Below, in pieces: positions 46,967 to 57,575 of a stretch of 64,000 nt of DNA. Source of the DNA: Woeseiaceae bacterium (lineage in GTDB: Bacteria > Pseudomonadota > Gammaproteobacteria > Steroidobacterales > Woeseiaceae); assembly GCA_021773135.1 (NCBI GenBank), contig JAJFKP010000006.1:1-64000 (forward strand). The letters run 5' to 3'. The position numbers were made by a program, and so were the translations under genes. The notes beneath the pieces were generated by a model, which did no database searches, had not been told where the DNA came from, and worked only from the letters and a program-made list of their open reading frames with translations. Numbering within the stretch: position 1 is the first letter of the stretch; every line of letters starts with the position of its first letter.

Positions 46967-47461
46967 TTAGTTAATAATCCACCCCCCAAAACCGAGTAAC
47001 AGAGCGGCATACAGAGCGGCAACGAGGTCATCCAGCATAATTCCCGTGCCTCCGGCCAGTCTGTGATCCAGGTCCCGAATCGGCCACGGTTTCCAGATGT
47101 CGAATAGCCGGAAAAGCCCAAACGCCAATGCCCAGGCTGCCACCCCGGTTGGTGCGACCAGCAACGTCAGGTACATACCAGCGATCTCATCCCAGACGAT
47201 GCCGGGATGGTCATGCGTGCCCAGCCGCCGGGCGCTTTCCCCGCAAATCCAGATACCGCTTAGAATCAAGACCATAGCAATGCCGAGACGCCAATCCAGG
47301 CTGAGCGGCAGGGTTAGCCAGGCCAGCAGTACGCCCGGGATAGAGCCAAAAGTGCCTGGCGCTTGCGGCGCGAGGCCGGATCCGAAACCGAATGCCAGGA
47401 CGTGGACAGGGTCACCGAATACGGTCTTCCACAGTGGCGTGTCGTGACCGTCACGGCTCAT
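46967..47461 (-). CDS. pgpA: Phosphatidylglycerophosphatase A
   Basis: This 164-residue inner-membrane enzyme dephosphorylates phosphatidylglycerol phosphate. The N-terminal FGSGLAPQAPGTFGSIPG and the WDEIAGMYL motif with the metal-binding Asp and Glu are present, with several hydrophobic helices around them. The ATG overlaps the thiL stop by 11 bp, the usual thiL-pgpA coupling. Confidence 0.95.
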   Translation of the reverse strand: MSRDGHDTPLWKTVFGDPVHVLAFGFGSGLAPQAPGTFGSIPGVLLAWLTLPLSLDWRLGIAMVLILSGIWICGESARRLGTHDHPGIVWDEIAGMYLTLLVAPTGVAAWALAFGLFRLFDIWKPWPIRDLDHRLAGGTGIMLDDLVAALYAALLLGFGGWIIN

Positions 47462-48413
47462 TAAAATGCCTGTAGCCGGAGTCCTGATACGGAAATTCCT
47501 TGCCGTTGCGAGTGCAGGTTAAGCGCCGCTCGTCGGTAACCGTCCCTATTCGGGTCACGGGCACGCCCGCAACTTCGAGGACTCCTTCGAATGCACTCTG
47601 CGGTGCGGCAAAACACAGTTCGTAATCATCACCACCTGACAATGCGTAGTGCCACTTCTCGCTGGCAGCAGTCGCTGCCCGGTACGCGTCTGATAAAGGA
47701 ATATCGTTCACTTCAATTGTTCCGCCGACGCCACCGGCTGAAAGAAGTTTTTCGGTATCAGCAAACAGTCCATCGGACAGATCGATTGCCGCGGTCGCCA
47801 CCGACGCAATTTCCTGACCGACCTGTACACGCGCAGCTGGCCTGGCAAACCGCCTGAGCAGGAAGTCATCGCCATTCGGGTGCGGTACATCCTCTTGTCT
47901 CGACAGCAGTCTTTTCAAACCCAGCGCCGCGTCACCGATAGTACCCGTGACATAAATGCCATCGCCGGGATACGCGCCGCTGCGCGTCATGACTCGCTCG
48001 GTCGCTATTTCCCCGGTAATTTGCACACTCACTACGATTTCCTGCCCGCGTGTCGTGTCTCCGCCCACCAACTCCACACCATACTCGGCCGCCGCTGACA
48101 TGAGGCCGGCTGCAAAACCGTCAAGCCAGTCTGACCGGGAATGATCCATCGTCAATGCGAGCGTCATCCATCTTGGTTTGCCACCCATCGCCGCGATATC
48201 TGAAAGATTCACGACAACCGCTCGATAGCCTACATCCTCGGCCGGTAATGCCGCCGGAAAATGCACGCCTGCAACCATGGTATCAACTACGGTTACGATG
48301 TCAGTGCCAGGCTGCGGACGCAGGACCGCCCCATCGTCACCAACTCCTACGATGACGCTGGCACTCCTGGTGTCCGGGACAAAGAGACGACGAATAATTT
48401 CAAATTCGTCCAC
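47451..48413 (-). CDS. thiL: Thiamine-monophosphate kinase
   Basis: This 320-residue ATP-dependent kinase forms thiamine diphosphate from thiamine monophosphate. It shows GVGDDGAVL near residue 23, the VVDTMVAGVHF segment, VVNLSDIAAMGG and ALSGGDDYELCF. The start is GTG at 48413, eight bases after the nusB stop. Position between nusB and pgpA is conserved in gammaproteobacteria. Confidence 0.96.
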   Translation of the reverse strand: MDEFEIIRRLFVPDTRSASVIVGVGDDGAVLRPQPGTDIVTVVDTMVAGVHFPAALPAEDVGYRAVVVNLSDIAAMGGKPRWMTLALTMDHSRSDWLDGFAAGLMSAAAEYGVELVGGDTTRGQEIVVSVQITGEIATERVMTRSGAYPGDGIYVTGTIGDAALGLKRLLSRQEDVPHPNGDDFLLRRFARPAARVQVGQEIASVATAAIDLSDGLFADTEKLLSAGGVGGTIEVNDIPLSDAYRAATAASEKWHYALSGGDDYELCFAAPQSAFEGVLEVAGVPVTRIGTVTDERRLTCTRNGKEFPYQDSGYRHFNEP

Positions 48414-48421
48414 GCTGCTTC

Positions 48422-48850
48422 CTAGGCGGAGGGCCTGAGTTTGGCGGCAGCCCGATCGAGGAGCGCATTGATGTACTTATGTCCATCGATGGCACCGAAT
48501 CGTTTTGCGAGATTGACTGACTCGTTAATGACGACCTTGTACGGAACATCAAGCTGTTCTGTTAATTCGTAGAATCCAAGCAGCAAAATTCCGCGTTCCA
48601 CCGGATCAAGCTGTGCCAGCGGCCGATCTGCCAATTCCTGAATGCTCGTCTCAAGCGCATCCGTCTCGGCACAGATCGCTTTCAACGCATTATCGTAGTA
48701 TGCCTTGTCAACGCGCGCATAGTCCGGCCTGTCATGAAACTGGCGCAGCAGTTCAACGAGATCATGGCCACTGATCTGCCGCTGATAGAGCGTTTGCACA
48801 ATGAGTTCTCGTGCGCGACTGCGCGCACCGGATGATTTCGATCGGGACAT
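48422..48850 (-). CDS. nusB: Transcription antitermination factor NusB
   Basis: This is a 142-residue all-helical protein that binds boxA RNA with NusE for rRNA antitermination. The frame extends 65 codons upstream, but that part is out of character and overlaps ribH. The ATG at 48850 gives MSRSKSSGARSRARELIVQTLYQ, the normal start, with the ribH stop 14 bp away. GILLLGFYEL, PYKVVINESVNLAKRFG and KYINALLDRAA are typical. Confidence 0.96.
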   Translation of the reverse strand: MSRSKSSGARSRARELIVQTLYQRQISGHDLVELLRQFHDRPDYARVDKAYYDNALKAICAETDALETSIQELADRPLAQLDPVERGILLLGFYELTEQLDVPYKVVINESVNLAKRFGAIDGHKYINALLDRAAAKLRPSA

Positions 48851-48864
48851 CAGGAGGAGTTTTC

Positions 48865-49338
48865 CTAGTCGAGCTGGCGCAACAGGCTGACCATTTCGAT
48901 GACGGCAAGCGCCGCCTCTTCGCCCTTGTTGCCGGATTTGGTCCCCGCCCTCTCGATCGCCTGCTCGATCGACTCCGTGGTCAGTACGCCCATGCCGATC
49001 GGGACGCCATGCTGCCGGCCAACCGCGGCGATACCGCGCATACACTCACCCGAAACATAGTCAAAGTGCGGCGTCGCACCGCGAATAACCGCACCCAATG
49101 CAACAATGCCGTCGGCGCGCCGAGCAGCCGCGACTTTGTCGACCGCAAGCGGCATTTCGTGGGCGCCCGGTACGCGAATTATTTCTAGCGCAGAATCGGT
49201 GGCACCGTGCCGACGCAGACAGCTGACGGCACCTTTGAGCAGCGACTCGACAATAAAATCATTGAATCTCGCAGCAACCAGGGTAATACGCATGTCACGC
49301 GCATTCAGGTCACCTTCAATTGTCTTGATCTTATCCAT
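48865..49338 (-). CDS. ribH: 6,7-dimethyl-8-ribityllumazine synthase
   Basis: This 157-residue subunit condenses the ribityl-pyrimidine with dihydroxybutanone phosphate. Family marks are [14 protein letters not shown], the [11 protein letters not shown] loop and [14 protein letters not shown]. The ATG at 49338 overlaps the ribBA stop (TGATG), indicating translational coupling; a TTG one codon earlier is less likely. Confidence 0.96.
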   Translation of the reverse strand: MDKIKTIEGDLNARDMRITLVAARFNDFIVESLLKGAVSCLRRHGATDSALEIIRVPGAHEMPLAVDKVAAARRADGIVALGAVIRGATPHFDYVSGECMRGIAAVGRQHGVPIGMGVLTTESIEQAIERAGTKSGNKGEEAALAVIEMVSLLRQLD

Positions 49339-50483
49339 CAACTCTCAACGTATTCAGTGACTTCGAGGTCAAAGCCGGAGATACCATACATCTGTTTGGG
49401 TGCGGACAGTACCCGCATCTTCTGAATATTCAGGTCACGCAGAATCTGCGCGCCGATGCCGTAGGTGCGCAGCACTGAGTCACCGTCCCGGCGCTGCTTC
49501 AAGTCATCCCTGTCATCCGCCAGCGCTTTCACCGTTTCCATCAGGTCCCGCGCGGACTCCTGCTCACGCAATATGACAATAACGCCGGCCTCTTCTTCTG
49601 CTATCCGCCCGATAGCACTCTGGAGTGGCCAGCCCAGGTTTGGATTACGTATGCCAAGTGCATCGCCCAGTGTGTCCTGAATGTGCACCCGCACCAGTGG
49701 GTCGGTCACGGCACTCAGGTCGCCCTTGGCGAGGGCAATGTGTACGGTCTGGTGCACATGATCGTCATAGCAGTACATCGTGAGCTGGCCGTGATCTGTC
49801 GTTACGACCTGCTCGGCGATTCGCTCAATATTACGTTCCTTTTCCAGGCGGTAGGCAATCAGGTCTGCAATGGTGCCAATCTTGATATTGTGCTCGCGCG
49901 AAAACCGCTCAAGATCCGGTCGACGAGCCATGCTGCCGTCTTCGTTAAGGATTTCGACTATTGTCGCAGCAGGCTCCAGTCCTGCCAGGCGCGCCAGGTC
50001 GCAGCCTGCCTCGGTATGTCCGGCGCGGGTTAACACGCCACCGGGCTGAGCCATGACCGGGAATATATGACCGGGCTGGCTCAGGTGCTGCGGCTTCGCA
50101 CCGGCCGCAACCGCTACCTGGATCGTGCGGGCACGATCATGGGCGGAAATGCCGGTGGTAATCCCTTCAGCCGCCTCAATGGAAATCGTAAAATTTGTAG
50201 TATGGCGCTGATCTGTTTCCGCAACCATTAGTGGCAATCTTAGCTGAGCACAGCGCTCCCGCGACATCGTCAGGCAAATCAGGCCACGCCCGTAGCGCGC
50301 CATATAGTTTATGTCCTCAGGCCGCACACGTTCCGCCGCCATCAACAGGTCGCCTTCATTCTCGCGATTTTCGTCGTCAACCATGATGACCATCTTGCCC
50401 GCAGCAATATCGGCAATGATTTCCTCGATATTGCTGAATTCCGTAGGCGCCGCGCGTGGATGTAATGTTGTGTTTTCAGACAT
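49338..50483 (-). CDS. ribB: 3,4-dihydroxy-2-butanone-4-phosphate synthase with degenerate GTP cyclohydrolase II domain
   Basis: This 381-residue protein is a RibBA-type fusion. The N-terminal RibB domain (about 1-205) is intact: [23 protein letters not shown] and [16 protein letters not shown]. The C-terminal part aligns with GTP cyclohydrolase II ([12 protein letters not shown]), but the zinc-binding cysteines (SECLTGDVF, RCDC in active enzymes) are replaced, so it is probably inactive for that step. Such RibBX-type proteins are known in other gammaproteobacteria, and a separate RibA must exist elsewhere. ATG 50483 overlaps the ribE stop by 8 bp; ATG 50489 is an alternative. Confidence 0.93.
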   Translation of the reverse strand: MSENTTLHPRAAPTEFSNIEEIIADIAAGKMVIMVDDENRENEGDLLMAAERVRPEDINYMARYGRGLICLTMSRERCAQLRLPLMVAETDQRHTTNFTISIEAAEGITTGISAHDRARTIQVAVAAGAKPQHLSQPGHIFPVMAQPGGVLTRAGHTEAGCDLARLAGLEPAATIVEILNEDGSMARRPDLERFSREHNIKIGTIADLIAYRLEKERNIERIAEQVVTTDHGQLTMYCYDDHVHQTVHIALAKGDLSAVTDPLVRVHIQDTLGDALGIRNPNLGWPLQSAIGRIAEEEAGVIVILREQESARDLMETVKALADDRDDLKQRRDGDSVLRTYGIGAQILRDLNIQKMRVLSAPKQMYGISGFDLEVTEYVES

Positions 50484-51117
50484 AGCCATGTGCTCTCAAG
50501 AAATCTTTAGTAACGCCGTCACGTCCGTCGCCTGTAAGCAGACGCTCCAAATATCGGGCCAGCAGGTCAACTTCAATATTCACCAGGTCACCTGCCGTAT
50601 AGTCATCGACAATCGTCACTTCCGCCGTATGCGGAATAATATTGACGGAAAAGCCAGCGGCCGATACCGAATTTACGGTAAGACTGACGCCATCAATACA
50701 AACTGATCCCTTCTTTGCGACGTATCGTCGATAGTCGTCGGGGATCTCCACCTGCAGTCTAACCGAGCGGGCGTCCGCCTCGCGACACTTAATCTCACCA
50801 ATGCAGTCCACGTGGCCACTGACAAGATGACCACCGAGCCGTTCGCCAATCGCCAGCGACGGTTCCAGGTTGACGCGACTGCCTGGCGCAAGTCGCGCAA
50901 GCGCTGTGACACCTAAAGTTTCCGCAGACACGTCGGCTACGAAGCCGTCGGCGAGCAGCTCGACTGCGGTCAGGCACACACCGTTGACGGCAATGCTTTC
51001 TCCAACTTCGAACTCGGACCACGGCAGGCCTGTCGATCTGACGGTCAGACGAATGTCACCACCCTGCCGTGCAATCTGCCCGACTTTGCCCAAGGCTTTG
51101 ACGATTCCGGTAAACAT
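50476..51117 (-). CDS. ribE: Riboflavin synthase alpha subunit
   Basis: This 213-residue enzyme makes riboflavin from two lumazine molecules. It consists of two similar beta-barrel halves: MFTGIVKALGKV with GESIAVNGVCLTAV in the first, and GHVDCIGEI with GSVCIDGVSLTVN in the second. It lies between ribD (16 bp upstream) and ribBA on the same strand. Confidence 0.96.
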   Translation of the reverse strand: MFTGIVKALGKVGQIARQGGDIRLTVRSTGLPWSEFEVGESIAVNGVCLTAVELLADGFVADVSAETLGVTALARLAPGSRVNLEPSLAIGERLGGHLVSGHVDCIGEIKCREADARSVRLQVEIPDDYRRYVAKKGSVCIDGVSLTVNSVSAAGFSVNIIPHTAEVTIVDDYTAGDLVNIEVDLLARYLERLLTGDGRDGVTKDFLRAHGYV

Positions 51118-51133
51118 ATATCAGAAGATCTGC

Positions 51134-52231
51134 TTATAGTGGTTTGGCGGTAATACGCATGTCGACGCCAATTCTTCTTGTATCAAGAATTTCCAGATCC
51201 TGTCGCTGGCTAAGCCCCTGCCACATTGGCGTCGTCACCATCCCGCGTGTTTCGCTCCCCATAATATGGGGCGCCTGATAAATAACAAGCTCGTCGACGA
51301 GTCCGCGCGCCAGGAAACCGCCCGCCAGCGTCGGGCCTGCCTCGACCAGGACGTCGTTGATGTCCCGATTTCCCAGGTTTTCCAGAACACAGACCAGGTC
51401 CGGACGCCCTTCATGCGCACTGATCATGACCACTTCCGCGCCGTGGTCCTCCAGCGGCGCCCTGTTTTCGTCAGCGATGCAAAAAATCAGCGTCTCGCCA
51501 TCGATGCTCAACATCTGTGCAGACGGCGGCATACGCAACGTACTATCGACGATTACCCTTAGGGGCTGCAGGATCTCGCTGTGCCCGGCCATGTCCCGGA
51601 CGGTCAGCGACGGATCGTCGTCAAGGACTGTGTTGACACCGGACAAGACCGCGCCGGACGATGCGCGGAAAAGGTGCACATCGCGCCGCGCGGCAGGTCC
51701 CGTGATCCATTTGCTTTCTCCGTCCGCCATTGCGGTCCGGCCGTCAAGGCTTGCAGCAATTTTAAGTCGAACAAACGGACGTCCACGCCGTACCCTGGAG
51801 AGGAAACCGGCATTGAGTTTTTCGGCGACGTCGCTCATCAGGCCAACCCGAACGTTGATGCCCGCCTCTTGCAACAGAGTGCACCCCATTCCGGAGACTT
51901 TCGGGTTTGGATCCTGCATTGCGGCAACTACGTTGGCGACACCGGCATCGATGAGCGCGCGGGCGCAAGGTGGTGTCTTGCCAACATGTGCACAGGGTTC
52001 GAGTGATACGTACGCGGTTGCTCCGGCCGCTGCCGCACCCGCTTCGCGCAGGGCATTCACTTCCGCATGCGGCTCGCCGGTCTTACGATGCCAGCCCGAG
52101 CCAACGACCTCACCAGACTTGACCAGTACACAGCCAACGCGCGGATTCGGGTGTGCACTATAACGTCCGTTTTCTGCCAGGCGTAAAGCCATTGCCATGA
52201 ACACATGATCGGACGAATCGAACGTTGACAT
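51134..52231 (-). CDS. ribD: Bifunctional riboflavin deaminase/reductase RibD
   Basis: This 365-residue enzyme deaminates and then reduces the pyrimidine intermediate of riboflavin synthesis. The N-terminal deaminase has zinc ligands in PHAEVNAL near residue 51 and PCAHVGKTPPC near 78. The C-terminal reductase domain begins near 148 (RPFVRLKIAASLDGRTA). It starts 12 bp after the nrdR stop, in the standard nrdR-ribD order. Confidence 0.97.
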   Translation of the reverse strand: MSTFDSSDHVFMAMALRLAENGRYSAHPNPRVGCVLVKSGEVVGSGWHRKTGEPHAEVNALREAGAAAAGATAYVSLEPCAHVGKTPPCARALIDAGVANVVAAMQDPNPKVSGMGCTLLQEAGINVRVGLMSDVAEKLNAGFLSRVRRGRPFVRLKIAASLDGRTAMADGESKWITGPAARRDVHLFRASSGAVLSGVNTVLDDDPSLTVRDMAGHSEILQPLRVIVDSTLRMPPSAQMLSIDGETLIFCIADENRAPLEDHGAEVVMISAHEGRPDLVCVLENLGNRDINDVLVEAGPTLAGGFLARGLVDELVIYQAPHIMGSETRGMVTTPMWQGLSQRQDLEILDTRRIGVDMRITAKPL

Positions 52232-52243
52232 CGTGGCCCCCGG

Positions 52244-52756
52244 CTACTTCTTGCCAAGCAGCTCAGGCAACAAAGACATTTGCTCGCGGGCAGCGCTTGC
52301 ATCCGTTATGTCCTGCAGGCGCTTTATTTCGTCTTCAAATTCGGTGATGTCCTGGAAGCTGCGATATACCGATGCAAACCTGACGTAGGCAACTTCATCC
52401 AGATCGCGCAGCTCTTCCATCACCATTTCTCCGATCAGACGCGACGGCAACTCTCGCTCACCCATCGTACGCAGTTTATGGATCAGTCGGCCAATAGCCT
52501 GCTCGAAGTCATCCGCAGATACGGGGCGTTTCTCCAGCGCCCGCACCATACTGTTGCGAATTTTAGATTCGTCGAACGGTTGTCGACTGTTGTCGCTTTT
52601 GATAAGTCGCGGCATGACCAGTTCCGCACTTTCAAACGTAGTGAACCGTTCGTTGCAATCGAGGCACTGTCTGCGACGGCGAATCTGACGACCCTCGCCG
52701 GCCAGGCGGGAGTCAATAACTTTCGTTTCTTCGTGACTGCAAAAAGGACAGTGCAT
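52244..52756 (-). CDS. nrdR: Transcriptional repressor NrdR
   Basis: This 170-residue regulator of ribonucleotide reductase genes has the zinc ribbon MHCPFC...CLDC (residues 3-34) and the nucleotide-binding ATP-cone from about 46 ([18 protein letters not shown]). It responds to ATP/dATP levels. The gene lies between glyA (46 bp upstream) and ribD. Confidence 0.97.
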   Translation of the reverse strand: MHCPFCSHEETKVIDSRLAGEGRQIRRRRQCLDCNERFTTFESAELVMPRLIKSDNSRQPFDESKIRNSMVRALEKRPVSADDFEQAIGRLIHKLRTMGERELPSRLIGEMVMEELRDLDEVAYVRFASVYRSFQDITEFEDEIKRLQDITDASAAREQMSLLPELLGKK

Positions 52757-52802
52757 CTGCTTCTACTGTTGGCAATCCTATTGCACGGAGAATAGCATTC
52801 AA

Positions 52803-54056
52803 TTATGAGTACACGGGGAAGCGCTTGCACAGGTCGAGCACCTGTCCGCGAACACGCTGGATCGTGACGTCATCGTTCAGATCCTCAAGGATGTCACACA
52901 TCCAGTCCGTGACCTGGCGAACTTCAGCGGTGCCGAATCCGCGGGTCGTGATCGCCGGTGTACCGAGACGCAGGCCGCTTGTAACGAACGGTGAGCGCGG
53001 GTCGTTTGGTACCGCATTCTTGTTGACGGTGATATTAGCCCGCCCCAGCGCTGCATCCGCATCTTTGCCGGTGATGTCCTTGCTAACCAGGCTGAGCAGC
53101 ATGAGGTGGTTGTCAGTGCCACCGGAAATAATGTCATATCCCCGGTCAACGAATGCCTCTGCCATGACGGCCGCGTTTTCGACAACGGCGCCCTGATAGG
53201 TGCTGAATTCGGGACTCATGGCCTCCAGCAAGGCGACCGCCTTCGCCGCGATCACGTGCATAAGGGGGCCCCCCTGGGTTCCGGGAAACACCAGCGAATT
53301 GAATTTCTTGGTCAGCGTCTCGTTTTCCCTGGCCAGGATCAGTCCACCACGGGGGCCGCGAAGGGTTTTGTGCGTGGTCGTCGTGACTACGTCTGCGACG
53401 GCGATCGGGTTCGGGTAGTGGCCGGAAGCGACCAGGCCCGCAACGTGCGCCATGTCGACCATCAGGTAGGCGCCGACAGAATCGGCAATCTCGCGAAATC
53501 GCTGCCAGTCAACGATGCGTGAGTAGGCAGAGAATCCGGCAATGATCATGCGCGGCTTGTGTTCATTTGCCAGGGTTTGTACCTGGTCGTAATCAATGTG
53601 TCCCGTCTCGGCCACAACGCCGTACTGCAATGCGTTGAACAGTTTTCCCGAAAAATTTACTTTCGATCCATGTGTCAGGTGACCGCCGTCAGCCAGGCTC
53701 ATGCCGAGAATATGATCGCCTGGTTGCAGCAATGCATGAAATACCGCGGCATTCGCCTGCGAGCCTGAATGTGGCTGCACGTTTGCGTAGTCGGCGCCGA
53801 ATAACTCCCTGGCGCGCTCAATCGCCAGCCTCTCGGCTACATCAACATACTCACAGCCACCGTAGTAACGCTTGCCCGGATAGCCTTCCGCGTATTTGTT
53901 GGTCAGCTTGGAACCCTGCGCCTCCATGACCCGCGGACTCGCATAGTTTTCTGATGCGATCAGTTCGATATGTTCTTCCTGCCGCCGGGATTCATCGACA
54001 ATGGCCTGGAATAATTCGTGGTCAAACTGCTCAATAGTGGTCGTTTCGGCAAACAT
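52803..54056 (-). CDS. glyA: Serine hydroxymethyltransferase
   Basis: This 417-residue PLP enzyme converts serine and tetrahydrofolate to glycine and methylene-THF. The PLP lysine is in [13 protein letters not shown] near residue 229, and [10 protein letters not shown] and [15 protein letters not shown] are conserved. The frame continues 65 codons further, but [16 protein letters not shown] at 54056, with CGGAG upstream, is the normal start. It is the first gene of the glyA-nrdR-rib series. The 118 bp upstream has a TACAAT that may be a -10; no glycine riboswitch was seen. Confidence 0.97.
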   Translation of the reverse strand: MFAETTTIEQFDHELFQAIVDESRRQEEHIELIASENYASPRVMEAQGSKLTNKYAEGYPGKRYYGGCEYVDVAERLAIERARELFGADYANVQPHSGSQANAAVFHALLQPGDHILGMSLADGGHLTHGSKVNFSGKLFNALQYGVVAETGHIDYDQVQTLANEHKPRMIIAGFSAYSRIVDWQRFREIADSVGAYLMVDMAHVAGLVASGHYPNPIAVADVVTTTTHKTLRGPRGGLILARENETLTKKFNSLVFPGTQGGPLMHVIAAKAVALLEAMSPEFSTYQGAVVENAAVMAEAFVDRGYDIISGGTDNHLMLLSLVSKDITGKDADAALGRANITVNKNAVPNDPRSPFVTSGLRLGTPAITTRGFGTAEVRQVTDWMCDILEDLNDDVTIQRVRGQVLDLCKRFPVYS

Positions 54057-54174
54057 GCTGAAAGGGATCTCCGGAGTTAAGTAGGGTGTCGCTCGGCGGC
54101 GGTGCAGGCATTGATCGGCTGCGGAATTGTACCTGAGGTGCACGGCCAGGCGCGACTGATTCGGGCCGATTCGT

Positions 54175-55143
54175 CTAAGCGCCTGATGCGACGAATGCTT
54201 CGACGACCCGGGTCCAGGCGCGTGCCAGGTTGTCGCGATTGTAGCCTCCACCGCCCGTACCGATCAGGCGGCCAGCGCACCATTTCTCAGCGAGTCGACT
54301 TAAGTCGTGAGCCGCGTGTGCATGGGCGTTTTCGGTGAATCGCAAGTGGGTGATCGGATCGCCCTCTAAACTGTCCGCGCCGCATTGCAGGATAATAAAC
54401 TCCGGCTGCATAGCGTCGATATAGGCCGCAACTTTTTGCCAGGCACCGTCAAACTCGGCATCACCGGCTCCGGGCGGCAGCGGGATGTTCAGTTTCGTGC
54501 CAACGGCACGCCCTGTTCCGGTTTCAGTGGCCGCACCCGTGCCGGGGTAAAGAAAGCGCCCATCCTCGTGAATATCAGCGAAAATCAGGTCAGGATCGTC
54601 CTCGAATCCGTAGAAAACACCGTCGCCATGATGGGCATCGATATCGACATAGGCGACACGCTTGAGACCGTATTTGGCACGGAGGTACTCAACGGCGATC
54701 CCACAATCGTTGAAAACGCAAAACCCTGCCGCGTGCTCACGGCCCGCATGGTGCAAACCGGCGATCGGGATAAAAGCCTTCCGGGCCTGTCCGGACATAA
54801 CGGCGTCGACAGCGGCCAGCGTCGTGCCAGCCACGTCCGCCGCAGCCTCGAAAATACCGGAAAATGCCGGCGTATCGCCGCCATCGAGATAACCGCAACC
54901 TTCTTCTGATTTCCTGGATACTAAGTCTATGTAGTCGGCCGAATGAAAAAGCGCCAGCTCGTCAACGCTTGCACGTCGCGGCATTGCATAGTGTATTGCC
55001 TCGCCAAGGTTCGAGCGCACCAGCTCGCGATGAAATGCCTCGTGTCGATCGTGCCCGAATGGGTGCCCGTCTCCGAAGCCATAGCGAGCGAGTTCGGCTC
55101 CGCGATACACGTAAACCGCAGCTTTTTCACTAGTTGAAGTCAA
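54175..55143 (-). CDS. Histone-deacetylase-family (AcuC-like) amidohydrolase
   Basis: This is 322 residues from a TTG at 55143, which has GAGGT eight bases upstream; the longer frame overlaps ettA and is rejected. Zinc and active-site motifs are present: [18 protein letters not shown] with the His pair, [14 protein letters not shown] and GGGGYN near the C-terminus. Such bacterial enzymes deacetylate acetyl-lysine (for example on acetyl-CoA synthetase) or polyamines; the substrate here is unknown. It is divergent from ettA and 118 bp upstream of glyA. Confidence 0.88.
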   Translation of the reverse strand: MTSTSEKAAVYVYRGAELARYGFGDGHPFGHDRHEAFHRELVRSNLGEAIHYAMPRRASVDELALFHSADYIDLVSRKSEEGCGYLDGGDTPAFSGIFEAAADVAGTTLAAVDAVMSGQARKAFIPIAGLHHAGREHAAGFCVFNDCGIAVEYLRAKYGLKRVAYVDIDAHHGDGVFYGFEDDPDLIFADIHEDGRFLYPGTGAATETGTGRAVGTKLNIPLPPGAGDAEFDGAWQKVAAYIDAMQPEFIILQCGADSLEGDPITHLRFTENAHAHAAHDLSRLAEKWCAGRLIGTGGGGYNRDNLARAWTRVVEAFVASGA

Positions 55144-55206
55144 CGGGCAAACCTCTTCGTGCGCGGCCGATTTCGTTACAAGCGCAGCATACCCGATATT
55201 TGCCTC

Positions 55207-55212
55207 TATAAT
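55207..55212 (+). promoter_or_regulatory. -10 element of ettA
   Basis: A perfect TATAAT in CCTCTATAATGCGCG lies 30 bp before the ettA ATG, in the divergent gap with the HDAC-family gene. The -35 region is poor. Confidence 0.55.
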
Positions 55213-55242
55213 GCGCGCTTCGTTTCGTACACGTGAGTCAGC

Positions 55243-56916
55243 ATGGCGCAATATATTTACACGATGAACAGGGTTGCCAAGATAGTGCCGCCCAAGAGAT
55301 TCATCATCAAAGACATTTCACTAAGTTTCTTTCCCGGCGCAAAAATTGGCGTGCTGGGCCTTAACGGTTCCGGCAAATCGACACTCCTACGCATTTTGGC
55401 CGGCATCGACAAGGAGTTTGAAGGAGAGGCAAGGCCACAGCCCGGTATAAATATTGGCTACCTCCCGCAGGAGCCGGAACTCGACCCGCAGAAAGATGTT
55501 CGCGGCAACGTTGAGGAAGGCGTGGCGGCCACCAAAGCGTTGCTCGATCGATTCAACGAAATCAGTATGGCATTCGCTGCGCCTATGGACGACGAGCAAA
55601 TGAACTCGCTGCTCGAAGAGCAGGGAAAGTTACAGGATGCGATTGACTCGGCAGGGGCGTGGGAGCTCGATCGAAAACTGGACGTAGCCGCCGACGCGCT
55701 TCGCCTGCCACCGTGGGAGGCCGATGTCAGCAACCTGTCCGGCGGCGAGAAACGTCGTGTGGCACTTTGTCGCCTGCTGCTTTCCGAGCCGGACATGCTG
55801 CTGCTCGACGAACCGACAAATCACCTGGACGCTGAGTCCGTCGCATGGCTCGAGCGCTTCCTGGAAGAGTATCCGGGCACTGTGATCGCGGTCACCCATG
55901 ATCGGTATTTTCTCGACAACGTCGCAGGCTGGATTCTCGAACTGGATCGCGGCCACGGCATTCCCTGGGAAGGCAACTACTCTTCCTGGCTTGAGCAGAA
56001 AGAACAGCGACTCAAGCAGGAAGAATCATCGGAAAAGGCTCGACAAAAGGCGATGCAGTCGGAGCTCGAGTGGGTACGCACCAATCCAAAAGGTCGACAG
56101 GCGAAATCAAAGGCCCGCCTCCGCCAATTCGAAGAGATTTCATCGGAGAATTACCAGAAGCGCAATGAAACCAATGAAATCTATATTCCACCGGGACCGC
56201 GCCTAGGCGATGTCGTCATCGAAGCTACAAATGTCAAGAAGGCCTTTGGCGACAAGTTGCTGATGGTCGACCTTGGCTTCACACTGCCAGCCGGCGGTAT
56301 TGCCGGAATAATCGGTCCAAACGGTGCCGGCAAAACGACGCTGTTTCGCATGATTACCGGCAGCGAAACGCCAGATGACGGCAATATCCGACTGGGTGAA
56401 AGCGTGAAGATCGCCAGCGTAGATCAGTCTCGTGAAAGCCTGGATGACAGCAAGACGATTTGGGAGGAAATATCGGAGGGTCAGGATTTGATTACGGTGG
56501 GAAAATACGAAACGCCCTCACGCGCTTACGTAGGACGATTCAACTTTCGCGGCACGGAACAGCAGAAGAAAATAGGGCTGCTGTCAGGCGGCGAGCGCAA
56601 TCGTGTCCACCTCGCCAAAATGCTGAAGGCAGGAGGCAACCTGCTATTACTGGATGAACCGACTAATGATCTTGATGTCGAAACGCTAAGAGCGCTGGAG
56701 GAGGCGTTGCTGGAGTTTCCGGGATCAGCCGTCGTCATTTCGCATGACCGCTGGTTCCTGGATCGAATCGCGACGCACATCCTTGCCTTCGAAGGAGACA
56801 GTCAGGTGACCTGGTTTGCAGGCAATTATTCTGATTACGAGGAGGATCGACGAAGACGGCTGGGTGCCGAGGCGGACCGACCGCACAGGTTAAAATACAA
56901 GCGACTCGATGCCTGA
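55243..56916 (+). CDS. ettA: Energy-dependent translational throttle protein EttA (ABC-F)
   Basis: This 557-residue ABC-F protein gates ribosome entry into elongation according to the ATP/ADP ratio. Two ATPase domains each have Walker A (GLNGSGKST near residue 45; GPNGAGKTT near 360) and a signature ([16 protein letters not shown]). The linker between them is rich in charged helices (the P-site tRNA interaction motif). Start [19 protein letters not shown] is typical. The stop overlaps the next ATG by one base (TGATG). Confidence 0.97.
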   Translation: MAQYIYTMNRVAKIVPPKRFIIKDISLSFFPGAKIGVLGLNGSGKSTLLRILAGIDKEFEGEARPQPGINIGYLPQEPELDPQKDVRGNVEEGVAATKALLDRFNEISMAFAAPMDDEQMNSLLEEQGKLQDAIDSAGAWELDRKLDVAADALRLPPWEADVSNLSGGEKRRVALCRLLLSEPDMLLLDEPTNHLDAESVAWLERFLEEYPGTVIAVTHDRYFLDNVAGWILELDRGHGIPWEGNYSSWLEQKEQRLKQEESSEKARQKAMQSELEWVRTNPKGRQAKSKARLRQFEEISSENYQKRNETNEIYIPPGPRLGDVVIEATNVKKAFGDKLLMVDLGFTLPAGGIAGIIGPNGAGKTTLFRMITGSETPDDGNIRLGESVKIASVDQSRESLDDSKTIWEEISEGQDLITVGKYETPSRAYVGRFNFRGTEQQKKIGLLSGGERNRVHLAKMLKAGGNLLLLDEPTNDLDVETLRALEEALLEFPGSAVVISHDRWFLDRIATHILAFEGDSQVTWFAGNYSDYEEDRRRRLGAEADRPHRLKYKRLDA

Positions 56917-57575
56917 TGAACATACTGATCGCGGGCAGCGTTATGTTTGCCTTACTGGCGATATTTTTGTTACTGCGTGCCGGACGCTGTTTACGGCGCG
57001 GGCACATATTGCGCGCGAGCAGTGCCGGGATCAGCTGTGTTGCATCTGTGGGCATCGCCGCCCTGGGTGCAATGGTGATGCTCAGCTATCTCAGCTATGC
57101 ACGCCTCGTCGAAGAGCAACACGTGTCCCGCATCTCGTTCAGCCGCCTGTCGCCTGATGAGTACGAGGCACGGCTCATGATCGGCGGCGAGCTTGACCGC
57201 TTTTTTGTCCTGCGTGGTGATGAATGGCAGCTTGACGCGAAGATCGTTACCTGGAAAGCGCCCATGACCGTGTTCGGCCTCGATCCGATTTTCAAACTTG
57301 ATCGACTTAGCGGCCGCTATGCGGACGTTGAACGTGAACGAACCGAATTGCGCACAGTCCATTCGCTCGCAGCTAACGTGCCGACCGACCTGTGGCAGTT
57401 TGCGCAACAATTTCCTTTCCTGTTACCGGGCGTGGATGCTCACTATGGTACGGCAACGTATGTACCGATGGCCGACGGCGCGCAGTTCGACGTTTCTTTG
57501 AGCCGCGATGCATTAATCGCACGCCCGGCCAACGATAAGGCACGCCAGGCGGTCGGTGCCTGGAACGAAAATTGA
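56916..57575 (+). CDS. Membrane protein of unknown function following ettA
   Basis: This is a 219-residue protein with two hydrophobic segments at about 4-22 (LIAGSVMFALLAIFLLLRA) and 38-61 (GISCVASVGIAALGAMVMLSYL), then a soluble domain with WQLDAKIVTWKAPMTVFGLDPIFKLDRLSGRY. Similar proteins are known from other gammaproteobacteria without an assigned role. The one-base overlap with ettA implies co-translation. No catalytic motif is recognisable. Confidence 0.75.
   Translation: MNILIAGSVMFALLAIFLLLRAGRCLRRGHILRASSAGISCVASVGIAALGAMVMLSYLSYARLVEEQHVSRISFSRLSPDEYEARLMIGGELDRFFVLRGDEWQLDAKIVTWKAPMTVFGLDPIFKLDRLSGRYADVERERTELRTVHSLAANVPTDLWQFAQQFPFLLPGVDAHYGTATYVPMADGAQFDVSLSRDALIARPANDKARQAVGAWNEN

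Noticed and set aside
48851-49045. N-terminal extension of NusB
   Set aside because: The extra 65 codons overlap ribH in another frame and are Arg/Gly-rich shadow text; the internal ATG gives the normal NusB start.
52757-52802. FMN riboswitch for the riboflavin genes
   Set aside because: The rib genes follow nrdR with gaps of at most 16 bp, and no RFN-element sequence is visible upstream of nrdR or glyA.
54057-54174. Glycine riboswitch before glyA
   Set aside because: The 118-bp gap lacks the conserved glycine-aptamer core and has room only for a promoter and short leader.
54057-54251. N-terminal extension of GlyA
   Set aside because: It overlaps the 3' end of the HDAC-family gene and lacks similarity to the SHMT N-terminus, which begins at 54056.
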